Assembly: GCA_026874595.1 (NCBI GenBank)
Contig: JAPPUL010000089.1
Location: 585,001-649,000 of the forward strand
Reading direction: 5' to 3'
DNA from: Sipunculus nudus
Taxonomy: Eukaryota; Annelida; Sipuncula; Golfingiida; Sipunculidae
Length of the DNA stretch: 64,000 bases
The notes below the pieces were generated by a model. That model saw only the letters and a program-made list of their open reading frames with translations, searched no databases and was not told the origin of the DNA. The translations under genes were made by a program, and so were the position numbers. Shown in pieces: positions 1 to 8,370 of this stretch; position 1 is the stretch's first letter, and each line of letters starts with the position of its first letter.

Positions 1-302
1 TGACAACAAGACTTATTGGGGGGGCGGGATGTATAATGTTGTTAACTCTTTCCCAACTTTAGTTAATTGTACATTTACTGACAACGAGGCCTCTTATGTA
101 GGGGGGAATGCATAATTCTATTAACTCTTTCCCAACTTTAGTTAATTGTACATTTACTGGCAATACGGCTACTATGGGAGGGGGGATATATAGTGATAAA
201 GATAGTGCTCCTAAATTTGAGGGCACTACAGAAAGCTCATTTACAAAAACGGATAGTAGTAATCCTGATGGTAAGAATAATGGTAACTATAAAGGCATAT
301 AA
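1..302 (+). pseudogene. 3' end of a Pmp/beta-helix repeat surface protein, frameshifted
   Basis: The reading frame enters from outside the window at base 2 and encodes repeats of the type CTFT(G/D)N followed by GGG(M/I)Y, the signature of polymorphic outer-membrane (Pmp) and right-handed beta-helix surface proteins. Two repeat units share an identical 38-base core (42-79 and 121-158) with a 79-base period, which is not a multiple of three. Frame 2 therefore stops at 113-115, and the repeat resumes in another frame from the ATG at 108 and ends at 302. The shift coincides with a run of six G at 101-106. It is either a broken gene or a slipped-strand ON/OFF switch. The protein would lie on the cell surface. 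The family assignment rests on motif recognition; the rest of the gene is not visible. Confidence 0.65.
42..158 (+). repeat. Two tandem copies of a Pmp-repeat unit, 79-base period
   Basis: Bases 42-79 and 121-158 are identical over 38 bases. The spacing of 79 bases breaks the reading frame; 78 or 81 would keep it. The inter-repeat segment contains the G run where length appears to have changed. Confidence 0.8.
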
Positions 303-320
303 TTAAATTACTATAAATAG

Positions 321-1865
321 TTACTGATGCATTTCAAATAACTGTTCAAGATGTCGATATTCAAGAGCCTCAAGGATATCTTCGTCCATTATGGATTCTC
401 GATCAGCAAGATCAGCAATGCTTCTGCTTAATTTTAATATCTTGTCGTAGGCTCTGGCAGATAAGTTCATCTTAACGATAGCATCACGTAATAATTGTCT
501 AGTTGAGGCGTTTATCTTACAATACTTGTCTATTTGTTGCCTTCCCATTTGGCCATTATTATATATTCTCTCATCCTTAAAACGCCTTACTTGTCTGTCT
601 CTGGCTTGCATTACACGTTCAAGTTTCTTATGGCTTGGTTCCTCTTGGTAATTAGAGCTTGAAAGCTCATCAACACTTACCTTATTTAACTCAAGTTGTA
701 AATCTATTCTATCAAAAAGCGGACCTGATATTTTAGATAAGTAATATTTTCTTTGTAAGGCAGTGCATCTACATTCAATTTCAGGGTCGGTCAAATAACC
801 ACATGGACATGGATTCATAGTTGCAAGCAGCATAAAACTTGAAGGGAATGTAACAGAATATTCGGCGCGAGAGATACTAACCTTTCCCTCTTCAAGCGGC
901 TCTCTTAAAACTTGTAAAACATTTTTCTTAAACTCAGCAATTTCATCTAAAAATAAAATACCGTTATGAGCAAGAGAGACCTCACCTGGTTTTGGCTGAT
1001 GTCCGCCTCCTATTATTGCTATATCCGATGCTGTATGATGCGGATTTCTAAAAGGTCTTGCTGTTATAATGAATTGGTCTTTAGGGATGGTGCCATTTAC
1101 GCTATATATTTCTGTAGTCTCAAGCGCCTCATCAATTGAGAGTAATGGTAATATGGAGGGGATACGTTTTGCCATCATGGTTTTGCCACATCCTGGTGGT
1201 CCGACCATTAGAACATTATGATTGCCAGCTGAGGCAACTTCAAGTCCTCGTTTGGCCTGGTACTGTCCTTTTACGTCGGAAAAGTCAAGTTCATATGCTC
1301 TTCCATCATTATTTATTATGCTTATATTCTTTTTATATGGTTTTTTAAAGTCTGGGTTTGAAATTAGATTTATAGCGTCCTCAAGCCTTTTTACAGGATA
1401 TAGTTCAATTCCTTGAATGAAAGCACATTCTTCCTTATTAGCTTCTGGTACAATTGTTGCTTTAATATCAGCTAGTTTTGCTTCTTTGACAAGTAGCATT
1501 GCTCCATTTATACGTTTTACCTGACCGTTTAAAGATAATTCTCCTGCTATGCTTAGTTCATCTAAGTTTATCTTTGGGTTTAGCTGTTTGCTTGATATTA
1601 GAATCCCGATAGCTATAGGCAGGTCAAATAGGCTTCCCATTTTCTTAATGCTTGCCGGAGCTAGGTTTACAACTATTTTTTGTTTTGGGAATTCGTATCC
1701 TATATCTGTTATTGCAGACTTAACACGGTCTTTGGACTCCCTTACTGCAAGATCTCCAAGTCCAATTATTTGCATAGCAGGAAGTCCTCTTTGGATATGT
1801 ACTTCGATTTCTATTGCAATTGTTTCAAGTCCGACTATTGCACAGCTTCTAATCCGTGTTATCAT
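321..1865 (-). CDS. yifB: YifB/ComM family Mg-chelatase-like AAA+ ATPase
   Basis: A 514-residue protein of the usual YifB/ComM length. It has an N-terminal Lon-like ChlI domain (about 1-165), a central AAA+ domain with Walker A GPPGCGKT at about 222-229 and Walker B ILFLDEIAEF, and the C-terminal Mg-chelatase subdomain ending in LEALEYRHLEQL. ComM in other bacteria is a helicase promoting branch migration during natural transformation; YifB proteins elsewhere are uncharacterised. It is transcribed divergently from rplM. A degraded second copy of its last about 45 codons lies at 10311-10445, so this is the surviving copy of an old duplication. The cysteine cluster CPCGYLTDPEIECRC, common in the family, is present. 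Confidence 0.93.
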   Translation of the reverse strand: MITRIRSCAIVGLETIAIEIEVHIQRGLPAMQIIGLGDLAVRESKDRVKSAITDIGYEFPKQKIVVNLAPASIKKMGSLFDLPIAIGILISSKQLNPKINLDELSIAGELSLNGQVKRINGAMLLVKEAKLADIKATIVPEANKEECAFIQGIELYPVKRLEDAINLISNPDFKKPYKKNISIINNDGRAYELDFSDVKGQYQAKRGLEVASAGNHNVLMVGPPGCGKTMMAKRIPSILPLLSIDEALETTEIYSVNGTIPKDQFIITARPFRNPHHTASDIAIIGGGHQPKPGEVSLAHNGILFLDEIAEFKKNVLQVLREPLEEGKVSISRAEYSVTFPSSFMLLATMNPCPCGYLTDPEIECRCTALQRKYYLSKISGPLFDRIDLQLELNKVSVDELSSSNYQEEPSHKKLERVMQARDRQVRRFKDERIYNNGQMGRQQIDKYCKINASTRQLLRDAIVKMNLSARAYDKILKLSRSIADLADRESIMDEDILEALEYRHLEQLFEMHQ

Positions 1866-2031
1866 TTGGATTCCTTAATCTATATTTTTAAATATGTATT
1901 TATTAATTTAATTGCTTTTGGTTCTTTTTTTACATTTTTTATAAAAACATCTTTGTTTAATTTATTTTATACTTATCTTATATCGCTTTATAATTACACT
2001 GGTTTTGAGAGTATTTATAAACTTTTATTTA

Positions 2032-2109
2032 TTGACTTTTGCTTACTTTAGTATTAGTATTTGTTTTCTATGTTGGTACTAGGTTGGGGTTTTTGTCTTT
2101 TGTTATAAT
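2032..2109 (+). promoter_or_regulatory. Candidate promoters for rplM-rpsI
   Basis: Two sigma-70-like elements precede rplM. The first is TTGACT at 2032-2037, then 17 bases, then TAGTAT at 2055-2060. The second is an extended -10, TGTTATAAT at 2101-2109, with no good -35. The first element has a decayed copy (TTGATT) at the relic near 10472. Start sites would fall near 2067 and 2116, leaving an 80- or 32-base leader. Assigned by eye only. Confidence 0.45.
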
Positions 2110-2147
2110 TTAATTTATTCTTTAGTTTAGTTTGAGGGCTTAATATT

Positions 2148-2597
2148 ATGGGTTTGCGCCTACAAAATCTTACTACTGTACCTAAAGTCAAGGCTGGCAG
2201 TGAAGCTACGTGGTTTTTAATTAATGGTGAAAATAAGGTGTTGGGACGTCTTGCAAGTAAAATAGCATTACTGCTTAGAGGCAAGCATTGTGCATCATTC
2301 ACCCCGCATCTTCCTGGGAATGTTAATGTGATTGTAACTAATGCAAAGAAGATAGCGCTTACTGGAAAGAAGGTTTTGGATAAGAAATATTATCGTCATA
2401 CAGGTTATCCTGGAGGGCTTAAGGTTACCTCTTATAAAGATGCTTTGAAGAGCAGTCCTGAGTTTCCGCTAAGGCATGCAGTTAAGGGGATGTTGCCTAA
2501 AAATAGGCTTGGGCGTAGGTTGCTATTGTCGCTTAAAATTTATGCTGGAGAAGAGCATCCGCATGCTGCACAAAAGCCTACTGAAATTAAAGTATAA
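2148..2597 (+). CDS. rplM: 50S ribosomal protein L13
   Basis: A 149-residue uL13, an early-assembling 50S subunit protein. The core GRLASKIALLLRGK and HPLP-like region (SFTPHLPGNVNVIVTNAKKI), the YYRHTGYPGG motif and the MLPKNRLGRRLL stretch are all present. The N-terminus (about the first 17 residues) is a few residues longer than many family members. A GAGGG ribosome-binding site precedes the ATG. It is followed after 33 bases by rpsI, the near-universal L13-S9 pair, so the two should be one operon from the promoters just upstream. Confidence 0.97.
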   Translation: MGLRLQNLTTVPKVKAGSEATWFLINGENKVLGRLASKIALLLRGKHCASFTPHLPGNVNVIVTNAKKIALTGKKVLDKKYYRHTGYPGGLKVTSYKDALKSSPEFPLRHAVKGMLPKNRLGRRLLLSLKIYAGEEHPHAAQKPTEIKV

Positions 2598-2630
2598 ATA
2601 ATATATTATAATATATTAGGAGTTTTTATA

Positions 2631-3026
2631 TTGACTGGAAAAAATATATTAAGTACTGTCGGCAGGCGAAAAACATCTATTGCACGGGTACGTCTTTTTA
2701 AAGGGAAAGGGGCTTTTGAAGTAAATGGTATGGATTTTAAAGACTATTTTGAGAGAAAGGTGCATAGGATAACAGTGCAAAAGCCCTTAGAAGTTACAGA
2801 CAGTTTGGGTCAATGTGACGTTGTAGTTAGTGTTTCAGGTGGTGGAAAAAGTGGGCAAGCTGGAGCTATTTGTCATGGTGTTTCCCGTGCGTTACTTTCT
2901 TTGGATTCTGAGAATAGATTACCGCTTAAGAAGAATGGCTTTTTAACCCGAGATTCTAGAATGGTTGAGAGAAAGAAATATGGTAGAAAGGGTGCACGAA
3001 AAAGCTTTCAGTTTTCTAAACGCTAA
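2631..3026 (+). CDS. rpsI: 30S ribosomal protein S9
   Basis: A 131-residue uS9. GRRKTSIARVRL near the N-terminus, the GGGKSGQAGAICHGVSRAL core and the very basic C-terminal tail ending in FQFSKR, which reaches the ribosomal P-site tRNA, are all present. The start is TTG, chosen because AGGAG lies at the right distance (about 2619) and the encoded MTGKN leads straight into the conserved region. It is co-transcribed with rplM. The 86-base gap to alaS holds no convincing terminator. Confidence 0.97.
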   Translation: MTGKNILSTVGRRKTSIARVRLFKGKGAFEVNGMDFKDYFERKVHRITVQKPLEVTDSLGQCDVVVSVSGGGKSGQAGAICHGVSRALLSLDSENRLPLKKNGFLTRDSRMVERKKYGRKGARKSFQFSKR

Positions 3027-3112
3027 GAGTTTTTATTTAGTGGCTTTTTTTTGACTCCTCTTTTAGTTAGATTTAAATACAAATATTCTATTTAATTAAT
3101 CTTAGGAGCTTT

Positions 3113-5779
3113 ATGAAAAGTTATAAGCTTAGGCAGCTATATTTAGAGTACTTTGAGTCTAAAGGACATAAGGTTGTGCCTTCAAGCTCGTTAATACCTA
3201 TGGGTGATACTAGCCTGCTTTTTACCACAGCAGGCATGGTTCAATTCAAGAAACAATTTGCAACAGAGGATCCGAGCAGTTTATCTTATAAAAGAGCAAC
3301 TTCTTGTCAAAAGTGTTTAAGGACAAGTGATTTAGAGCTTGTAGGAAAAACGATAAGACATCATACCTTCTTTGAGATGCTTGGGAACTTTTCTTTTGGA
3401 GATTATTTTAAAAAAGAAAGTATAGAGTTTGCCTGGGAGTTTTCCCAAGAAGTAATAAAGCTTGATAAAGGTCGTATTTTTGTATCAGTATATCAGGATG
3501 ATGATGAAGCTTTTGATTTGTGGAATAAGTATATAGGCGTTCCTAAAGATAAGATTGTTCGTCTTGGTAAAGAGGATAATTTTTGGGGACCCGCAGGCGA
3601 TACTGGCCCCTGTGGACCTTGTTCTGAATTGTATTATGACATAGGGGAGCCTTCAAATAATGATCTTAGCGATAGTGCAATAGGGGGAGATAATGATCGT
3701 TTTATTGAATATTGGAATCTGGTCTTTAATGAGTTTGATAAGACTTTGGCAGGAGAATATAATCCTTTAAAATACAAGGGAGTAGATACAGGGATGGGAC
3801 TTGAGCGGCTTACTATGGTGAGTGAGGGGCTTGACTCAGTGTATAAGACAGATTTGTTTGAACCTATAATTAAAGAGATTATAAAGCTTACAAAGGTGGG
3901 TAGGTATGATGCTTCTAAATCCGGCTCATATAATATGATAGCAGATCATATAAGAGCAATATCCTTTTTGATAGCAGAAAATATAATACCCTCGAATGAG
4001 GGGCGTGGATATGTAATACGCCGATTATTAAGACGAGCAACTCAAGCTGGCAATAGTTTAGGATTTGAAGAGCCATTTTTGTATAGACTAATTGATGTTG
4101 TTTGTAAATGTGTTTCAGACTATCCTGAGGTTGAACAAGATAAAGATAAGATTGAGAAGATAGTAAAGTCAGAAGAAGATATTTTTCTAAACACCCTAAA
4201 GGAAGGGAGTGTATATTTGGATAATCTTGTAAAGAGGCTCAAAGAGAGGGGAGAGGATGTTATAGTAGGTGAGGAGGCATTTAAGTTATATGATTCAATG
4301 GGTTTTCCGGTAAGTCTTTTAGAGGAGATAGCGGTAGAGAGAGGCTTTAGAGTTGATCTTGCAAGATATGAAGAGCTTATGGAGGGGCAAAGGCAAAAGG
4401 CGCGACAGGGTTGGAGTAAAGAGACTAATCGTTTACCTAAAGATGTTTTAGGTTTAACAACTTTGTATAAAGAAGAGGCTTCGTGTGAATCTAGGGTAGA
4501 GAGCATACTGGATGAGGCTTCTAAAGATGGTGAATATAGGAAGTTGGATATGGTTAGAGTAGCTGGAGGGGGAGCTGGAGGGGGAGCTGGTAAGGAAGTG
4601 ATATTAGTTTTAGATAAGACAGTATTTTACGGTGAGTCTGGAGGGCAAGTTGGAGATGTAGGGAAGATGTATAAAGCGGGTGCTTTGGGAGAGATAAAGG
4701 TTTTGGATACGAAGCGAATGGATAACGTGATATTGCACTATTGCCTATTGGAAGGGGGAGAGATAGGGGCAGGTGATAAAGTGGAATGCCATGTAGAACT
4801 TGAGCGAAAGAAATCAATAGCAAGAAATCATTCAGCGACACATCTACTACAAAAGGCGTTAAAAGACAAATTAGGAACACATATAAGACAGCTTGGTTCT
4901 TTGGTAAGAGATGATAAACTTAGGTTTGACTTTTCCCATTTTAAAGGTCTTAGTAAAGAGGAGCTGTTACAAGTTGAGCAACAGGTTAATGGAACGATAT
5001 TACGTAACGAAGAGGCTTTAATAGAAGAGATGGGGCAAGCTGATGCGTTGTCAAAGGGAGCGTTAGCCTTTTTTGGAGATAAATACGGAGATAAGGTACG
5101 TACAGTACGCTTATATGATTCATTCGAACTTTGTGGAGGGACGCATGTTGGAAGGACAGGAGACATAGGAATATTTAAGATAATATCAGAGAGTTCAATA
5201 TCAAGCGGGACGAGGCGAATAGAAGCGATAACCGGTTTTAAGGCATTAGAGGATTACATGGAATTATTTAATGTTGATAGGGAACTAGCCTTACTTTTAA
5301 ATATAAAAGATAGAGGGGACTATGTTGAAAGGATAAAGGGGCTACAAAAAGAAGGTAAGAGGCTTGAGAAAGAGGTTAAAGAGCTACGGGATAAGTTGTC
5401 ATTATCGATTATAGAAGAGGAGGTAAAAGAAGCGTTAACAAAGATATCCGATATAAATTATATAGGGCTTGAATTAGAAGGTAAGGATATAAAAGAGCTT
5501 AAGAAGGTAAATGATTATATAAAGGGAAGATATGAGAATATAGTAACATTACTGTTGTCTTGCAAAGGAGATGAAGTATATTATGTAACAAGCGTCTCTA
5601 AGGGGCTACATGATAGATACAAGGCGGATGATATACTAAAGGGGGTCTCAAGTATATTGGAAGGGCAGGGTGGTGGTAAAGATATAATAGCGCAGGGACG
5701 AGGTATGCGGATAGATAAAGTGCAGAATGCGATAGAGCATGTAAGAGATCATATTATCCAGAATGGGAGTATAGCTTAG
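3113..5779 (+). CDS. alaS: Alanyl-tRNA synthetase
   Basis: An 888-residue cytoplasmic class II synthetase that charges tRNA-Ala and clears Ser/Gly mischarging. The order is catalytic domain (FFEMLGNFSFGDYFK and FWGPAGDTGPCGPCSELYYD in the first 190 residues), tRNA-recognition region, editing domain with zinc-binding HSATH and CGGTH motifs, and C-Ala domain with GQGGGKDIIAQG near the end. Length is normal. Oddity: where the editing half begins, a 12-base unit is duplicated (about 4562-4585), giving a glycine/alanine-rich AGGGAGGGAG linker. The ATG has an AGGAG site. It is followed after 9 to 36 bases by trpB, so the pair may be co-transcribed. Confidence 0.97.
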   Translation: MKSYKLRQLYLEYFESKGHKVVPSSSLIPMGDTSLLFTTAGMVQFKKQFATEDPSSLSYKRATSCQKCLRTSDLELVGKTIRHHTFFEMLGNFSFGDYFKKESIEFAWEFSQEVIKLDKGRIFVSVYQDDDEAFDLWNKYIGVPKDKIVRLGKEDNFWGPAGDTGPCGPCSELYYDIGEPSNNDLSDSAIGGDNDRFIEYWNLVFNEFDKTLAGEYNPLKYKGVDTGMGLERLTMVSEGLDSVYKTDLFEPIIKEIIKLTKVGRYDASKSGSYNMIADHIRAISFLIAENIIPSNEGRGYVIRRLLRRATQAGNSLGFEEPFLYRLIDVVCKCVSDYPEVEQDKDKIEKIVKSEEDIFLNTLKEGSVYLDNLVKRLKERGEDVIVGEEAFKLYDSMGFPVSLLEEIAVERGFRVDLARYEELMEGQRQKARQGWSKETNRLPKDVLGLTTLYKEEASCESRVESILDEASKDGEYRKLDMVRVAGGGAGGGAGKEVILVLDKTVFYGESGGQVGDVGKMYKAGALGEIKVLDTKRMDNVILHYCLLEGGEIGAGDKVECHVELERKKSIARNHSATHLLQKALKDKLGTHIRQLGSLVRDDKLRFDFSHFKGLSKEELLQVEQQVNGTILRNEEALIEEMGQADALSKGALAFFGDKYGDKVRTVRLYDSFELCGGTHVGRTGDIGIFKIISESSISSGTRRIEAITGFKALEDYMELFNVDRELALLLNIKDRGDYVERIKGLQKEGKRLEKEVKELRDKLSLSIIEEEVKEALTKISDINYIGLELEGKDIKELKKVNDYIKGRYENIVTLLLSCKGDEVYYVTSVSKGLHDRYKADDILKGVSSILEGQGGGKDIIAQGRGMRIDKVQNAIEHVRDHIIQNGSIA

Positions 5780-5815
5780 GTTATAGGGGTGATATGGTTG
5801 GAAGAAAGAAATAGG

Positions 5816-6979
5816 ATGCCAGATAATAGAGGATATTTTGGGCGTTTTGGAGGGGAGTATGTCCCAGAGACATTAATGTATGCCTTAGAAGAGCTTGAAG
5901 AGGGTTTTGTTAATCTGGTTGGAAGGGATGCTTTTGATGGTGAGTATAGAAAATACTTAAAAGACTACATAGGACGTCCAAGTCCGTTATATTACGCAGC
6001 AAGTCTAAGTAAAAGATATGATGTAAAGCTGTACTTAAAAAGAGAAGATTTAAATCACACAGGGTCACATAAAATAAACAACGCACTAGGGCAAGTACTG
6101 CTTGCAAAGTTTCTAGGGAAGAAGCGAATAATAGCAGAAACAGGGGCAGGGCAGCATGGAGTGGCAACAGCAACAGCCTGTGCATTACTTGGACTTGAAT
6201 GTCATATATACATGGGTAAGGTAGATATAGAAAGACAAAAGCTAAACGCAAGTAGGATAAAGCTATTAGGAGGGAATCTGATACCTGTGGAGACAGGTAG
6301 TATGACATTAAAGGACGCCCTAAACGAGGCACTAAGAGACTGGACCTTAAACGTAAAGACGACACATTATGTAATAGGGTCTGTAGCGGGGCCAAAGCCG
6401 TTTCCAAAGATGGTAAGAGAGTTTCAAAAGGTGATAGGGCAGGAGGCAAAAGAGCAGATAAAGTTAAAAGAGGGGAGATTGCCGTCTAAGTTGATAGCGT
6501 GCGTAGGAGGAGGAAGTAATGCGATAGGGTTATTTTATGAGTTTTTAGGGGATAATGTTGCTATGTACGGTATTGAAGCAGGAGGAGAGGGTCTTTCATT
6601 AAGAGGAGGGCATGCAGCAACTTTGACAAAAGGGCGTGTTGGGATATTGCATGGGAGCAAAAGTTATGTATTGTGCGATGAGTATGGCCAGATAGAGGAT
6701 GTGCATTCGATAGCGGCAGGACTTGATTATCCTGGGGTGGGGCCAGAGCATTCTTATCTTAAAGAGACCAAGCGGGTTAAATATGATACAATAACAGACT
6801 CAGAGGCGCTTATAGGCTTTAAGATGTTATCAGAAATGGAAGGAATAATACCTGCGTTTGAAAGTGCACATGCACTAGGCTATATGAACAAGTTAGAATC
6901 TAGGATGGAATTGGAAAGAGAGGAACTTATAATAATAAACCTATCAGGGCGAGGCGATAAAGACATTATATGGGAGTGA
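5816..6979 (+). CDS. trpB: Tryptophan synthase beta subunit
   Basis: The beta subunit condenses indole with serine to give tryptophan, using pyridoxal phosphate. The PLP lysine is K96 (by this start) in [21 protein letters not shown] binds the cofactor phosphate and NLSGRGDKD is near the C-terminus. I chose ATG 5816 ([20 protein letters not shown]) because it matches the usual family N-terminus and has GGAAG upstream; a GTG at 5789 would add nine residues. The expected partner trpA does not follow directly. Only seven trpA codons remain at 7002, and the intact trpA is 3.6 kb further on, beyond a TRAP transporter. Confidence 0.97.
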   Translation: MPDNRGYFGRFGGEYVPETLMYALEELEEGFVNLVGRDAFDGEYRKYLKDYIGRPSPLYYAASLSKRYDVKLYLKREDLNHTGSHKINNALGQVLLAKFLGKKRIIAETGAGQHGVATATACALLGLECHIYMGKVDIERQKLNASRIKLLGGNLIPVETGSMTLKDALNEALRDWTLNVKTTHYVIGSVAGPKPFPKMVREFQKVIGQEAKEQIKLKEGRLPSKLIACVGGGSNAIGLFYEFLGDNVAMYGIEAGGEGLSLRGGHAATLTKGRVGILHGSKSYVLCDEYGQIEDVHSIAAGLDYPGVGPEHSYLKETKRVKYDTITDSEALIGFKMLSEMEGIIPAFESAHALGYMNKLESRMELEREELIIINLSGRGDKDIIWE

Positions 6980-7025
6980 ATAATTAGTTATAAGTAAAGT
7001 TATGAGAATACAAGAAGTATTATAA
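6878..7025 (+). repeat. Left copy of the trpB-end/trpA-start duplication, with a 7-codon trpA stub
   Basis: Bases 6878-7022 match 10515-10659 almost base for base (roughly 85-90 percent by eye, with one 3-base gap). The segment covers the end of trpB, the intergenic TAATTAGTTATAAGTAAAGTT and the trpA start. In this left copy the trpA frame runs MRIQEVL and stops at 7023-7025, then all similarity to trpA ends. It marks the left edge of the segment now separating trpB from trpA. Confidence 0.88.
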
Positions 7026-7161
7026 AGATTAGAAAACCGCATTTCGGCTATCTGATTTTTTTTAAAAAAAACTTTTTATGCCTTGCTCTTCTGCTTTTTT
7101 TGTACCTTTAAAACTATCTAAATAATAATAAAACTATCTAAATAATAAAAGGAGTTTATAT

Positions 7162-8265
7162 ATGGTGCGTAGTATGAAAAGCTTAATAGTGTTTTTAACT
7201 ATGACAATGCTTGTATTTACCTCTTGTGGTGGGTCTGAGGGGCAACATTCAAAAGAGGCTGATAAGGATAAGGTAAAAGTTGAAACAAAGCCAAGTGAGT
7301 TAAGCCAAAAGAAGAAGACTAAAAAAGGGGCATCGCTTGTTTTGGCTACGGCATCTTTAGGGGGGACTTTTTACCCTGTTGGAGTAGCAATTTCGACTTT
7401 GGTAAGTGTTAAGCTAGCAAAGTCTAAGCAAATTACGATGAATGCAATAAACTCAGCAGGGTCAGGAGAGAATGTACGTCTACTTAAAGGGAGAGAAGCA
7501 GATCTTGCGATTTTACAGGGACTATTTGGTTCTATGGCTTGGCAGGGAGTAGGCAAGTATAAAGACAAACCACAAAAGTATATGCGTTCGATAACAATGT
7601 TATGGCAGAATGTGGAGCATTTTGTTATTCTAAAAAAGTATGCAAAGACAGGTAACATTAAGGATCTAGATAATCTTAAGGGGAAGGTCTTTTCTATAGG
7701 CAAGCGAGGGTCCGGAACAGAAACATCAGGAACAACTATCCTTAGTGCGCTTGGCTACAATACAAAGAAAGACTTTAGTCTCGAACATCTTGGCTACTCA
7801 GCTTCTACATCGGCTATGCAAGACAAGAGGCTTGACGGGATGAATATACCTGCGGGCATTCCGGTTTCTGCAATAACCCGTGCCTATGCATCACTAGGAG
7901 CTGATGGCATTAGGGTGCTTGAGTTTAGTAAAGATCAGATTGTAGAGGTCAATAAGAAATTTCCTGTATGGAACAGATTTGTTATACCAAAAGGAACATA
8001 TCCTGGGCAAAAGGAAGCTATAAATACAATAGCCCAGCCTAACTTTCTTGCAGTGCATAAGGACACAGATGAAGAGGTTATCTATAATATAACAAAGGCC
8101 ATATATGAGAATCTAAGCTTTCTTACAAATATTCACAAAGCAACTACAGTTATGGCTCTTAATAAAGCAATAGCAGGACTTCCGGCTCCTTTGCATCCTG
8201 GCGCTGCAAAGTATTATGCAGAACAAGGAATTAAGATACCTAAACACTTAATTAGTCAAAACTAA
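7162..8265 (+). CDS. TAXI-family TRAP transporter substrate-binding lipoprotein
   Basis: A 367-residue periplasmic receptor of the TAXI class, the solute-binding part of a secondary (ion-driven) transporter. The N-terminus is a signal peptide ending in VFTSCGG, a lipobox with phenylalanine at -3, relaxed compared with the proteobacterial rule. The mature domain starts with LVLATASLGGTFYPVGVAI and carries the family stretch on SAGSGENVRLLKGREADLAILQ. Substrate cannot be read from the sequence; TAXI receptors studied elsewhere bind acidic amino acids or 2-oxo acids. GGAG at 7151 supports the first ATG. The permease follows after a hairpin. A second TAXI system lies at 36115-39176. Confidence 0.93.
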   Translation: MVRSMKSLIVFLTMTMLVFTSCGGSEGQHSKEADKDKVKVETKPSELSQKKKTKKGASLVLATASLGGTFYPVGVAISTLVSVKLAKSKQITMNAINSAGSGENVRLLKGREADLAILQGLFGSMAWQGVGKYKDKPQKYMRSITMLWQNVEHFVILKKYAKTGNIKDLDNLKGKVFSIGKRGSGTETSGTTILSALGYNTKKDFSLEHLGYSASTSAMQDKRLDGMNIPAGIPVSAITRAYASLGADGIRVLEFSKDQIVEVNKKFPVWNRFVIPKGTYPGQKEAINTIAQPNFLAVHKDTDEEVIYNITKAIYENLSFLTNIHKATTVMALNKAIAGLPAPLHPGAAKYYAEQGIKIPKHLISQN

Positions 8266-8272
8266 AAATCTC

Positions 8273-8324
8273 CAAGACCACCCCCTGCCTTAAAGTATTT
8301 TGTGGATGGTCTTGATTGCTTTTT
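8273..8324 (+). terminator. Hairpin between TAXI receptor and permease genes
   Basis: CAAGACCA at 8273-8280 pairs perfectly with TGGTCTTG at 8307-8314 across a 26-base loop, followed by a T-rich stretch ending at 8324. It sits between the receptor and permease genes, where partial termination or 3' protection of the receptor mRNA would let the receptor be made in excess over the membrane subunit. The loop is long, so termination strength is uncertain. Confidence 0.5.
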
Positions 8325-8370
8325 CATAGGCATATTGAACTGTATAGCAGATAGATAGGGAAAAATAATA

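Noticed and set aside
2054-2302. Reverse-strand ORF over the start of rplM, and the many similar antisense ORFs over alaS, trpB, murC, lptA and others
   Set aside because: Shadows of strongly supported genes in other frames.
3027-3112. Terminator between rpsI and alaS
   Set aside because: Only a loose AGAGT/ACTC pairing with T runs inside the loop; not supported.
5789-5815. GTG start for trpB
   Set aside because: Adds nine residues not found in TrpB proteins; the ATG at 5816 has the family N-terminus and a ribosome-binding site.
7026-7161. Possible terminator after trpB (CCG/CGG around 7041 followed by T run)
   Set aside because: The stem is only three pairs; it is not convincing as a hairpin.
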